A DNA stretch of 64,000 nucleotides, taken from contig NZ_QXEV01000010.1 of NCBI RefSeq assembly GCF_003550015.1, positions 1 to 64,000 on the forward strand, in the 5' to 3' direction. A program made the position numbers and the translations under genes. Source of the stretch: Anaeroplasma bactoclasticum (lineage in GTDB: Bacteria > Bacillota_I > Bacilli_A > Acholeplasmatales > Anaeroplasmataceae). The notes under the pieces were generated by a model that made no database searches, had not been told where the DNA came from, and saw only the letters and a program-made list of their open reading frames with translations. Shown in pieces: positions 19,785 to 27,605 of the stretch (within the stretch, counting starts at the first letter, position 1; every line of letters begins with the position of its first letter).

Positions 19785-20591
19785 TTGAAAATCGTTATTA
19801 AAGAATTAGATACTAAAGAAGTATGGGATCAAGTACTATATTTTAGATTAGAAAATTATCCTAAGATTAGTGATTATGAAATGAAATGCTTAATTGATTT
19901 CATTTCATATGAAAAAATGTATCAAAGAGATTGTCCTATTGAATGTGAGGATAAAGAATTATTATCATTTATCTATAAGGAATTAGATAATAAAGATTGG
20001 TATAAGGATATAAATGTACCTAAAATAATTAAAATACCATTAATGAATAAAAATTATGGTGGATATTTAACAGATTATGTATCTCATACTACAGATATAG
20101 AATCTGCTAAAAGTATATTTAAATCAGGAAAGTTAAAGGCTGCATATCTAGTTAGTGATAAAAGTGTAGAAGAATTACAAAAAGAAAAAAGAAATGCTGC
20201 AAATGATCCAATTGATTATTTTTATTATGTAATGTTTGCGTGGGGAAATCATTTTGGTGATTCCTTAGTTATGGAAAGAGAATTAAAAAGATTTCCTACT
20301 AGCTTAGATTATAAAATTAGATTTAAACCAGGTATAAGATTCATATTTAAATATGATAAGCTAATACACCACCCAAATTGTGTATTTGATGGTGTATTAC
20401 CACTTAAAATTAAAGATAGTGTAATCCTTAAGGATTGGGTATATAAAATCATAATTCCTAAGGAATACTATAGTAGTTTAATAGGCTATATACCACAGTA
20501 TTTATTTGATAGAATTCATTATGTCGACGATAAAGGATTAGATATATGGGATTATAATAAAAAAGTATATGAATTAATAATGGAGGAATAG
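19785..20591 (+). CDS. Unknown 268-aa protein, possible ADP-ribosyltransferase-like fold
   Basis: TTG 19785 is preferred to GTG 19776 because AAAGGAAG is spaced for it. No signal peptide or membrane segment. The middle contains YVSHTTDIESAKSIFKSGKL, which resembles the 'H-x-T...I...G' opening of DarT/DUF4433-type ADP-ribosyltransferase folds. This is followed by EKRNAANDPIDYFYYVMFAWGN, RFIFKYDKL, HPNCVFDG, and a late IPQYLFDRIHYVDD. Relatives with this pattern are known only as uncharacterised proteins. The ART link is an inference from a short motif; no catalytic Glu is assigned. It is translated with the acetyltransferase gene that starts two bases after its stop. Confidence 0.45.
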   Translation: MKIVIKELDTKEVWDQVLYFRLENYPKISDYEMKCLIDFISYEKMYQRDCPIECEDKELLSFIYKELDNKDWYKDINVPKIIKIPLMNKNYGGYLTDYVSHTTDIESAKSIFKSGKLKAAYLVSDKSVEELQKEKRNAANDPIDYFYYVMFAWGNHFGDSLVMERELKRFPTSLDYKIRFKPGIRFIFKYDKLIHHPNCVFDGVLPLKIKDSVILKDWVYKIIIPKEYYSSLIGYIPQYLFDRIHYVDDKGLDIWDYNKKVYELIMEE

Positions 20592-20593
20592 TT

Positions 20594-21127
20594 ATGGGTG
20601 AAATTGAACTTAAAAAACCAACCTTAGAATATAAGGATCAGGTAATGAAATATAAAGAGGATTTCTTAAAGAATAACCAAAGATTTGATGGTTGCTGCAA
20701 GCTTGAAGAATGTAATACCTATGAGGAATGGTTAGAGTTTGAAAAAAGAAATAAAAAGAATTATTTATGGGGCTATGTACCATCTACTATTTATTTAGCT
20801 GTAAGAAAAAGCGATAATAAGGTAGTAGGTATAGTAGATTTCCGCCATGAGCTAACTCCATTTTTATTGAACTTTGGTGGTAATGTAGGATTTAGTGTTG
20901 CCATAGATGAAAGAAAAAAGGGCTATGCAACAGAAATAGTTTCTTTAATTAAAGAAGAAGCTAAAAAAATAGGCTTACATGAAATATTAATTACCTGTGA
21001 TGGTATTAATGAAGGTTCATCTAAGGCAATTCTTAGAAATGGTGGTATACTTGAAGATGATGTTGTAGATGAGGCAGGTTTAACTAAATCTGGTCTCATT
21101 CAAAGATATTGGATAGAAATAAAATAA
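20594..21127 (+). CDS. GNAT family N-acetyltransferase
   Basis: 177 aa, ATG two bases after the preceding stop, with TGGAGGAATAG as ribosome site. The acetyl-CoA-binding GNAT core is visible: VVGIVDFRHEL (strand 2-3), GNVGFSVAIDERKKGYATE (motif A with R/K-K-G-Y-A), and the C-terminal ITCDGINEGSSKAILRNGG. The substrate is unknown. It may modify a small molecule or protein related to its operon partner. Confidence 0.88.
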   Translation: MGEIELKKPTLEYKDQVMKYKEDFLKNNQRFDGCCKLEECNTYEEWLEFEKRNKKNYLWGYVPSTIYLAVRKSDNKVVGIVDFRHELTPFLLNFGGNVGFSVAIDERKKGYATEIVSLIKEEAKKIGLHEILITCDGINEGSSKAILRNGGILEDDVVDEAGLTKSGLIQRYWIEIK

Positions 21128-21342
21128 TTATAAATTGAATTTATCAAAATTATAAGAATTATAAATTTGTGTAATATAATTATTATATTTATAAGTTTAA
21201 TTTATTATTATGAATAAAATTATAAATTCTATTTATATTGCAATATATATCTTACAAAACAAATCTTAATACATTAAACGATAAATGAAATTTATAAGAA
21301 TGATAAGATATATAAATTTTCTTTATGTAGAAAGGCTTTATT
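21128..21342. repeat. AT-rich region with repeated TATAAATT-type words
   Basis: About 215 bases without a gene. ATTATAAATT or close variants occur near 21127, 21158, 21213 and 21290-21316 in mixed orientation. No strong terminator or clear -35/-10 pair was found. It could bind a protein or simply be compositionally biased. Confidence 0.3.
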
Positions 21343-21843
21343 ATGATAGTACAAAAGTGTTGCCCAGAATGTGGAAGTTTACTAATTGAAAAGGAATTAG
21401 ATAATGAGGGAATGGTTCCTTATTGTAATAGCTGTAAGGAATATAGATTCCCTATGTATAATGTTGCAGTATCTATGATTACTATAGATACAAAAAACAA
21501 TAATGTATTATTGATCCAGCAATATGGAAAAAAGGATAATATATTAGTTGCTGGATATGTAAATATTACGGAATCCTTAGAAAATGCAGTTTATAGAGAA
21601 TTAAAGGAGGAGATGAATTTAATTCCAAGTAGAATTGAATTTAATGCAACTAAGTATTTTCCTAAAACAAATACCTTAATGTGTAATTTTATAGCATATA
21701 TGGAAGATATATCAAAACTTAAGACAAATAATGAAATAGATAGCTTTAATTGGTTTTCATTTATTGATGGTTTATCTAATATAAAGCCTGATTCGACTGC
21801 TAAATATTTTTATGAATTATTTTATGAAAAATATGTTAAATAG
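21343..21843 (+). CDS. Nudix hydrolase with N-terminal zinc ribbon
   Basis: 166 aa. An N-terminal four-cysteine zinc ribbon (Cys7, Cys10, Cys28, Cys31) precedes the Nudix fold, an arrangement seen in NudC-like NADH pyrophosphatases. The Nudix box is GYVNITESLENAVYRELKEE (71-90), with the REL and EE metal ligands intact. The Gly near the end of the box is Asn92. The NudC-specific SQPWPF motif is absent, so the substrate is uncertain. It is monocistronic, with GAAAGG before the ATG and a terminator after. Confidence 0.82.
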   Translation: MIVQKCCPECGSLLIEKELDNEGMVPYCNSCKEYRFPMYNVAVSMITIDTKNNNVLLIQQYGKKDNILVAGYVNITESLENAVYRELKEEMNLIPSRIEFNATKYFPKTNTLMCNFIAYMEDISKLKTNNEIDSFNWFSFIDGLSNIKPDSTAKYFYELFYEKYVK

Positions 21844-21854
21844 TTGATTATTTA

Positions 21855-21880
21855 GAATGACTTCGGTCATTCTTTTTTTT
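21855..21880 (+). terminator. Rho-independent terminator
   Basis: GAATGA CTTCGG TCATTC with an extra-stable CTTCGG-type loop and a T8 tail. Confidence 0.88.
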
Positions 21881-21892
21881 ATGCTAATCATC

Positions 21893-21921
21893 TTGACGAT
21901 ATTTGATTCTTATGTTAAAAT
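21893..21921 (+). promoter_or_regulatory. Promoter of the MarR-nitroreductase operon
   Basis: TTGACG (21893-21898), 17 bases, TAAAAT (21916-21921). A large palindrome begins at the next base. Confidence 0.65.
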
Positions 21922-21950
21922 GTTCAATATAGAACAGTTCGATATTGAAC
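21922..21950. promoter_or_regulatory. 29-bp palindromic operator, probable MarR site
   Basis: The segment 21922-21950 pairs GTTCAATAT at one end with ATATTGAAC at the other, around a perfect inner GAAC-A-GTTC. It directly abuts the -10 box and ends 12 bases before the MarR start codon, an ideal place for autorepression. Confidence 0.65.
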
Positions 21951-21962
21951 GGAAGTGATAAA

Positions 21963-22388
21963 ATGAGTGAGGCTTTCTGGGATTCGATGAATCAATTTAA
22001 AAATGCATATGATGAAATGATGAACGATGTTTGCCAAAAGTTTGGCATAAATCCTGCGGAAGCAAACATCATTTTATTCTTAGGAAGAAGAAAGGAAGAT
22101 ACCGCAACAGATATTGTGAAATATACCGGGTATTCGAAATCGAATGTATCTACTGCGGTAAGAAAGCTAGAGCTAGGGAATTATTTAGAAACAATTTGTC
22201 TCAATTCCAATAGAAGAACGATTCATTTAAAACTTAAGGATAAAGCGAAGCCTGTAATTAGCTATTACCAAAGGCAAAAGAAAAAATTAGAACAAGAGCT
22301 ATTTAAAAATTTTACAAGTGATGAATTAAATGCCTTATTCTTATTATCTAATAAGGTATCTAATAATATAGTTGGGAAGGTGAATTAA
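21963..22388 (+). CDS. MarR family transcriptional regulator
   Basis: 141 aa. ATG 21963 follows GGAAGTG; an earlier in-frame ATG would lie inside the operator. The winged helix-turn-helix spans about residues 35-95, including GINPAEANIILFLG, ATDIVKYTGYSKSNVSTAVRKLE (recognition helix) and a wing NSNRRTIHLKL. MarR proteins bind as dimers to palindromes and release them on binding small phenolic or oxidising ligands. It sits one base ahead of a nitroreductase gene and just after a 29-bp palindrome, so it probably controls both itself and that gene. Confidence 0.88.
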   Translation: MSEAFWDSMNQFKNAYDEMMNDVCQKFGINPAEANIILFLGRRKEDTATDIVKYTGYSKSNVSTAVRKLELGNYLETICLNSNRRTIHLKLKDKAKPVISYYQRQKKKLEQELFKNFTSDELNALFLLSNKVSNNIVGKVN

Positions 22389-22389
22389 T

Positions 22390-23061
22390 ATGATGAAAAT
22401 GGAAGAAGCAATGAGAAAAAGACATACAGTAAGAAAATATTCGGATAAGAAATTATCGGAATCATTCATTGATGTATTAAATGAAAGAGTTGAGATGAAT
22501 AATCAAAAATATCATTTAAATATGAAGCTTGAGGTAAAAGACCATAAGGCTATCCCTTTAATCTTTAGATTATTAATCTGCAAGGGTGTTAAAAATTATG
22601 TAGTCCTTGCAGGAGATAATTCTAAGGATTTAGCGGAGCGTATCGGTTATGCTGGATCGGATATCATGTTATTTGCCCAAACCCTAGGATTAAATAGCTG
22701 GTGGGTTTCTGGTACTTATAATAAGTACCATGTAAGAAAAAAGGTTAAAAATTCCACAGTTTGTGGAATACTAGTTATAGGCTATGGTATTCATGAAGGT
22801 ATTCCTCATAAAAGTGATAAAACCCCATTAGATATTTCAAGCTATACATCAGGAGATACTCCTGAATGGTTTAAAGAAGGAGTAGAGGCAGCTCTATTAG
22901 CTCCTACTGCCTTAAACCGTCAGAAATTTAAAATTATTGGCAATGAAAATAAGGTTAAAATTGAAATTGAAGATGGAGCATTTTATGGGCTAGATAAGGG
23001 TATTATTAAATATCATTTTGAACTTGGTGCTGGAAAAGAAAATTTTGAGTGGGAAGATTAG
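22390..23061 (+). CDS. Nitroreductase family protein (TM-nitroreductase type)
   Basis: 223 aa. The ATG overlaps the ribosome site region of the MarR stop (GTGAATTAATATG). The N-terminal RKRHTVRKYSDKKLSES is the FMN-binding start of nitroreductase-fold enzymes. GYAGSDIMLFAQTLGLNSWWVSGTYN and LLAPTALNRQKFKI are further FMN-pocket segments. This layout fits the PF14512-type putative nitroreductases, which carry two half-domains in one chain. The likely role is NAD(P)H-dependent reduction of quinone or nitro compounds. It is co-transcribed with MarR, whose ligand may be its substrate. Confidence 0.82.
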   Translation: MMKMEEAMRKRHTVRKYSDKKLSESFIDVLNERVEMNNQKYHLNMKLEVKDHKAIPLIFRLLICKGVKNYVVLAGDNSKDLAERIGYAGSDIMLFAQTLGLNSWWVSGTYNKYHVRKKVKNSTVCGILVIGYGIHEGIPHKSDKTPLDISSYTSGDTPEWFKEGVEAALLAPTALNRQKFKIIGNENKVKIEIEDGAFYGLDKGIIKYHFELGAGKENFEWED

Positions 23062-23088
23062 TATAATCACCCAATAATTTTGTTATAA

Positions 23089-23102
23089 GAAACGCTTACA
23101 TC
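23089..23102. promoter_or_regulatory. cre-like site
   Basis: AAGAAACGCTTACA matches the catabolite-response consensus TGWAANCGNTNWCA at 11 of 14 positions. It lies 23 bases upstream of the -35 element of the next gene. Confidence 0.3.
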
Positions 23103-23124
23103 ACTCCTCTTTTGTAAAATTTAT

Positions 23125-23153
23125 TTGACATTTTTTTCAAATGAGACTATCAT
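23125..23153 (+). promoter_or_regulatory. Promoter of the YwaF-like gene
   Basis: TTGACA (23125-23130), 17 bases, TATCAT (23148-23153), then GGGAGGAGGG before the ATG at 23177. Confidence 0.7.
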
Positions 23154-23176
23154 TGAATTAGGGAGGAGGGACAATT

Positions 23177-23959
23177 ATGGATTTCTTTAGCGATAGATTT
23201 GCATACCCGGTTTGTGGTATGTATAGTTTAGGACACTTCATTTTTGTACTTATCATTGGTATTTTAATTGTCCTTGGTGTTAATTTATCTAAAAATTTAA
23301 CAAAAGAAGGACTAAGAAAACAAACTCTAATCATCATGATTATTTTATGGGCATTAGAGATATTTAAAATTGGGTTTAATCACTTAAAAGGTTATTTTGG
23401 ATGGGACAATTGGGTGCCACTTGCTTTCTGTAGCTTATTACTTTATGCTGGATGGCTATCCTTATCTAAAAATGAAGTGATTCATAAAATGGGAGTTACT
23501 TGGATTATTGTTGGTGGATTGATTGGTGGTGCAAGCTATTTACTTTATCCTTCCACATCCTTAACTGAGGTTCAAGCATTCCATTTCCTAGCATTCCATG
23601 GTATGGGATATCATGGTACTATGGTATATTTGGGAATTTTGTATTTCATTCATGGTGATGTTGAAATATCTGTTAAGAATTTTAAATATTATTTCTTGTT
23701 CTTATTCGTTGTATTCCCAATTGTTATTGCACTTGATTATATCTTCGGTGTAAATTTAATGTTCTTTAGAGATGCATATAATTTACATGATTTTGTAAAG
23801 GCAGTAAATGCATGGAACCAACCAATATATACATGTATTGTTGTATTATTCTATTTAGTACTTCCATATTTCCTTATTTATGGAATCGATAAGGTTGGAG
23901 ATTTCATTCATAAGAAGAAGGAAAATACATTATTTACTGAAACAGAAGTAAAAGAATAA
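23177..23959 (+). CDS. YwaF/TIGR02206-family integral membrane protein
   Basis: 260 aa with about seven hydrophobic segments (near 20-38, 50-65, 80-95, 105-125, 145-160, 170-190, 215-240). GMYSLGHFIFVLIIG near the N-terminus, WVPLAFCSLLLY and the conserved histidines in FHFLAFHGMGYHGTMV match the YwaF-type (TMEM164-like) membrane family. Its biochemical role in bacteria is unknown. The gene has its own promoter and terminator. Confidence 0.72.
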   Translation: MDFFSDRFAYPVCGMYSLGHFIFVLIIGILIVLGVNLSKNLTKEGLRKQTLIIMIILWALEIFKIGFNHLKGYFGWDNWVPLAFCSLLLYAGWLSLSKNEVIHKMGVTWIIVGGLIGGASYLLYPSTSLTEVQAFHFLAFHGMGYHGTMVYLGILYFIHGDVEISVKNFKYYFLFLFVVFPIVIALDYIFGVNLMFFRDAYNLHDFVKAVNAWNQPIYTCIVVLFYLVLPYFLIYGIDKVGDFIHKKKENTLFTETEVKE

Positions 23960-23960
23960 A

Positions 23961-23987
23961 AAAGAACTTTAACGTTCTTTTTTTTCT
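23961..23987 (+). terminator. Rho-independent terminator
   Basis: AAAGAAC TTTAAC GTTCTTT followed by a T run. Confidence 0.82.
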
Positions 23988-24002
23988 TATTTGGAGGAGA
24001 AG

Positions 24003-24782
24003 ATGTATAAAGAAAATTATCATACACATATGAGATTATGCCATCATGCAGAGGGGAATATTGAAGATTATGTATTAAAAGCTATATCCTTAGGATTTAC
24101 TCGCTTAGGTATATCCGATCATGGACCAATAAAAAATCCTGGATTTCCTCGCATGAGTTTAGAAGAATTTAAAAATGAATATATAACTGAGTTTAAATAT
24201 TGTAAAAATAAATATAAAAATATCCATTTATATTTGGGATTAGAAATGGAATATTTTTATGGAATGGATAACTATTATAAAGAATTACTAAAAGACTGTG
24301 ATTATTTAATTTTAGGAAATCATTATTATTCTGGATATGTGAACAGAAATGAGACATCAAGCTATAATTGTAATACTAAAGAGAAATTAGAAGAATATGT
24401 TAAATTAGTAGAGGATGCACTGAATACGGGATTCTTTAAAATACTTGCTCACCCAGATTTCTTTTTATGTGGATATCCAAAGTGGGATAAGATGGTTGAT
24501 AATTCAGTAAGAAGAATATGTCTTGCATGTATTAAAAATCATGTTTTATTAGAATGTAATTGTAATGGCTTCAACAAGGGTAAAAAGGATTTTATAGACT
24601 TTATAGATTATATGTATCCAAATTATCATTTCTTTCAAATTGTAAGTGAATATAAGGATTTAGAAGTCATTGTATCTAGCGATGCACATAAGCCTATAGA
24701 TTTAGATTCTAATTTAGAATTGGGTTATAAGCTATTAGAATCTTTAGGTATAAAACCTAAATTACACCCTTTAGACAAATAA
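24003..24782 (+). CDS. PHP-domain phosphatase, histidinol-phosphatase (HisJ/HisK) type
   Basis: 259 aa. ATG 24003 follows GGAGGAG; the earlier in-frame start lies on the ribosome site. The PHP metal centre is clear: NYHTHMRLCHHAEG (residues 5-18), ISDHGP, GLEMEY, ILGNHYYSG, ILAHPDF and VIVSSDAHKP. This matches the HisK/HisJ histidinol-phosphatase family, which removes phosphate from histidinol phosphate. No other histidine gene is nearby, so another phosphoester substrate is possible. It is a single-gene unit. Confidence 0.8.
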   Translation: MYKENYHTHMRLCHHAEGNIEDYVLKAISLGFTRLGISDHGPIKNPGFPRMSLEEFKNEYITEFKYCKNKYKNIHLYLGLEMEYFYGMDNYYKELLKDCDYLILGNHYYSGYVNRNETSSYNCNTKEKLEEYVKLVEDALNTGFFKILAHPDFFLCGYPKWDKMVDNSVRRICLACIKNHVLLECNCNGFNKGKKDFIDFIDYMYPNYHFFQIVSEYKDLEVIVSSDAHKPIDLDSNLELGYKLLESLGIKPKLHPLDK

Positions 24783-24804
24783 AAAAGGCCTTAAGGCCTT
24801 TTTA
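24782..24804. terminator. Bidirectional terminator
   Basis: AAAAAGGCC TTAA GGCCTTTTT, a perfect palindrome between two convergent genes, with T runs in both directions. Confidence 0.88.
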
Positions 24805-24814
24805 TATTTTGATA

Positions 24815-25114
24815 CTATTTTTTGTCTAAATCCTTGATTTCCACTGATTTATCACGATTAACGGATAAGGCAGTAAGCTTAACATTTAAAGCACAAGAGA
24901 AGAATCTTTCAATATCATCAATGATAACTTCGCTAGCATTTAAGTGATCTAATGTAACTGGAGTAGGAATATTTAAGCCATAGCCTTGAGCCTTAACTAA
25001 TAATCTTTCTACTCTAGCCTGAGATTCACAAAGGATTGGAACATTCTTTTCTGCGCTTAGGGATAGTAGCTCCTTTGTCTTGCCACTTCCTGGGTTTCCT
25101 AAAATAATTTTCAT
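24815..25114 (-). CDS. Very small P-loop protein
   Basis: 99 aa, minus strand, with CCAGGAGGC before the ATG. It begins MKIILGNPGSGKTKEL, a perfect Walker A (GNPGSGKT, 6-13), and has a Walker B-like VIIDDIERF (about 62-70). Only one Rossmann-type half seems present: no arginine finger or nucleotide specificity motif. Family unknown. It may bind ATP/GTP and pair with another protein. Phage genomes often carry small P-loop proteins of this kind, but no phage genes are around it. Confidence 0.6.
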   Translation of the reverse strand: MKIILGNPGSGKTKELLSLSAEKNVPILCESQARVERLLVKAQGYGLNIPTPVTLDHLNASEVIIDDIERFFSCALNVKLTALSVNRDKSVEIKDLDKK

Positions 25115-25258
25115 GTATGCCTCCTGGATTTAATTTGTAATGTATCTTGTATCTTCTATTATAGTATAGTTTCTTTATGAAATCTATATGAAAAAATAAA
25201 AAACTAAATTTTGGCTTTCATTGTTTGTTTTCATAATAAATGTGTTATTCCTGTACAA

Positions 25259-25270
25259 TAAAACGTTTTA
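25259..25270. promoter_or_regulatory. TAAAACGTTTTA palindrome
   Basis: Perfect 12-bp palindrome, 24 bases upstream of a -35 element. It shares AAAACGTTTT with the site at 3306-3319. Possible LacI-family or CcpA operator. Confidence 0.35.
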
Positions 25271-25293
25271 GATTCCGTTTATCATTTATAAAA

Positions 25294-25322
25294 TTGTCAT
25301 TTGAATGAAAAAGTGATATTAT
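25294..25322 (+). promoter_or_regulatory. Promoter of the 211-aa membrane protein gene
   Basis: TTGTCA (25294-25299), 17 bases, TATTAT (25317-25322). Confidence 0.6.
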
Positions 25323-25352
25323 TGTTAAATGGTTGAAAGGAGAAATTGAAAA

Positions 25353-25988
25353 ATGAAAAAAACTTTACAGACTGCCATTACTACATGGATTACAGCAGCT
25401 ATCATTTTAACTGTTGGTATTTTATGTATTGTTGCCCAAAATGCAAATGGTGATGTAACAAGTAATGCTTATGATGCAATTTCTATTGTACTTGGTGTTA
25501 CATTAATTATTGTTTCTGCATTAGGTTTAATCTTAAATGCCTTAGTGTTAAAAAGAACAGCAGCAGCTGAAACATTAGTAAATGGTATCATTCTTGCAGC
25601 AGGTATTTACCTTGTTGTACAAAAGCAGGCAGGCTACCTATTACATGTATTAACAGATTATTCTGCATATGTAATGCTAGTTATTGGTTGCTTATTCGTT
25701 GTTGATGCAATTTTAGTATTAGTATTTGGCTTAAAGGCTAAGGCTGATAAGAAGGTATTAATCGTTCCTGTTCTAGCTGAATTCATTTTAGGTGCAGTTG
25801 CAGTTGTACTTGGAACATTAGCATTACCAAGTGTAAATGTAATTTCTAAGAGATTAACTATCTTAGGTATTATCTTAATCACTTATGCATTATTCTTAGT
25901 TGCTGTTGGCGTATTATCCTTCTTAGGTAAGAATCCTAAAAAGTCAAATGAAGCACTAGATGTAGAAGTTAAAGAAGTTGAAGAATAA
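25353..25988 (+). CDS. Hypothetical six-helix membrane protein
   Basis: 211 aa, ATG after GAAAGGAG. About six transmembrane helices are visible (near 10-28, 43-65, 75-90, 103-125, 133-155, 165-190) in three pairs, ending in an acidic cytoplasmic tail. The paired pattern recalls HdeD/DUF308 membrane proteins, but no signature motif confirms it. Function unknown. Its own promoter and a terminator bracket it. Confidence 0.6.
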   Translation: MKKTLQTAITTWITAAIILTVGILCIVAQNANGDVTSNAYDAISIVLGVTLIIVSALGLILNALVLKRTAAAETLVNGIILAAGIYLVVQKQAGYLLHVLTDYSAYVMLVIGCLFVVDAILVLVFGLKAKADKKVLIVPVLAEFILGAVAVVLGTLALPSVNVISKRLTILGIILITYALFLVAVGVLSFLGKNPKKSNEALDVEVKEVEE

Positions 25989-26016
25989 GAGGATAAAATC
26001 CTCTTTTCTTTTTTCT
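25988..26016 (+). terminator. Rho-independent terminator
   Basis: AAGAGGA TAAAA TCCTCTT followed by a T-rich tail. Confidence 0.8.
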
Positions 26017-26060
26017 CCTTTTTGAATATAATGTAAGAAAAACAATTTGGAAGTGATTTT

Positions 26061-27605
26061 ATGCTTGTATGCTTGACTGGCGCAACAGGAAACATGGGAC
26101 AATCTGTCTTAAAGGAATTATTAAGCTATGATAAAATTGATAGGATTCGTCTTTTTATATTAACGGATGATCCCCTATATAATAGAGTAAAAGGCTTAAT
26201 TAACAAAAATAAAAATAGAATTTCTATTGTTCATGGTAATTTAGGAAATAAAGAAGATGTAAGAAGATTCCTATTTGGGGCAGATTATGTAATTAATTTG
26301 GCTGCTGTAATACCACCAAAAAGTGATAAGAATCCTAAGGCTGCAATTGAATGTAATGAAATTGGTGTTAAAAATATTGTAAATGTTATGGAAGATATGA
26401 CGCCACAGCCAAAATTAATTCATACATCCTCTGTAGCCTTATATGGTAATAGAAATGAAAATCATCCTTTTGGTATGGTTGGAGATCCACTTTTAGTATC
26501 TCCATTTGATATATATTCTGTAACAAAGCTAAGAGGAGAGCTTTATGTTTTAGAATCTAATATTCGCTACTATGCTATATTAAGACAATCCGCAATGCTA
26601 CATAAATATATGTTAATGGATAATATCAGTGATGGATTAATGTTCCATACCTGCTTTAATTCTCCTTTAGAATGGGTAACTCAAGAGGATTCTGGAGTAT
26701 TAATTAAAAATATCATTAAAAGAGATATAGAAGAAAATGATCTAGATAAAATATTTTGGAGACGTGTATTTAATATTGGTGCAAAAAAAGAAAATAGAAT
26801 TACAGGCTATACTACTCTAAGTGATGGCTTTAAGCTAATGGGTGGAAATACCAAAAAGATGTTTAAACCTGATTTTAACGCAACCAGAAATTTCCATGGA
26901 ATGTGGTTTTATGATGGAGATAAGCTTGAAGAATTATTCCATTATCAAAAGGATACCTGCAAGGATTACTGGGCTAGAATGAAAAAAAGGTATTGGTATT
27001 ATACATTTGGTAGAATTATACCAGCTAAGCTTATTTCTAAGCTTGTTATCCAAAGATTATTTAAGGATAATAATTCTATTAAATATTGGTATAACCATAA
27101 GGATGATGCAAGAATATTTGCATCCTTTGGTGGTTATAAGGAATATGAAAAAATAGGCAAGGATTGGAATAATTTTTATCTTTTAGATGAAAATAAAAAA
27201 TCCAATGGAGATTTTATTTCTTTTGAAGATTTAAGAGAAAAAAGAAATGCAAAGCTAATTGATTATGGATATGATATAAAAAAGGATATTTATACACTTG
27301 ATGAGGCTGATTTTAAAAACATAGCTAAATTACATGGTGGAGAAATGGTATCTCCTTTTGAAGGATTATTTATTCCTGCATTATTTAAAAACTCTGATGG
27401 TATAGAATTTATGATGAAGCCCTACAGCATACTTGCAGGTCACTGGATGAATATTACTTATAGAGAATATAAATGGGATTTTGATAGGCTTGCTAAAAAA
27501 GATAAGATTTATGCATCCATTTGGTATGATTCTCATAAAGTAGATGAGGATAAGCTATATTCTATGGATTTAAAATTTAATTCTTTTATGGAGGATATAA
27601 AATAA
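26061..27605 (+). CDS. NAD-dependent epimerase/dehydratase (extended SDR) with extra C-terminal domain
   Basis: 514 aa. The Rossmann motif is CLTGATGNMGQSV (about 4-16), followed by HGNLGN, INLAAVIPP and the catalytic YSVTKLRGE (Tyr-x3-Lys), so the first 300 residues are an extended SDR. The last 200 or so residues are a separate domain rich in Tyr, Trp and Lys (KDYWARMKKRYWYY, HLGGE-like LHGGEMVSPFEGLF, and a final REYKWDFDRLAKKDKIYASIW). That domain was not recognised. The gene overlaps the next ORF by one base (TAATG). A shared role with the flavodoxin/ferredoxin partner suggests a redox modification of a sugar or lipid. Confidence 0.72.
   Translation: MLVCLTGATGNMGQSVLKELLSYDKIDRIRLFILTDDPLYNRVKGLINKNKNRISIVHGNLGNKEDVRRFLFGADYVINLAAVIPPKSDKNPKAAIECNEIGVKNIVNVMEDMTPQPKLIHTSSVALYGNRNENHPFGMVGDPLLVSPFDIYSVTKLRGELYVLESNIRYYAILRQSAMLHKYMLMDNISDGLMFHTCFNSPLEWVTQEDSGVLIKNIIKRDIEENDLDKIFWRRVFNIGAKKENRITGYTTLSDGFKLMGGNTKKMFKPDFNATRNFHGMWFYDGDKLEELFHYQKDTCKDYWARMKKRYWYYTFGRIIPAKLISKLVIQRLFKDNNSIKYWYNHKDDARIFASFGGYKEYEKIGKDWNNFYLLDENKKSNGDFISFEDLREKRNAKLIDYGYDIKKDIYTLDEADFKNIAKLHGGEMVSPFEGLFIPALFKNSDGIEFMMKPYSILAGHWMNITYREYKWDFDRLAKKDKIYASIWYDSHKVDEDKLYSMDLKFNSFMEDIK

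Noticed and set aside
24815-25114. Prophage or plasmid remnant around the mini P-loop gene
   Set aside because: No integrase, capsid, replication or att-like repeat is seen in the flanks.
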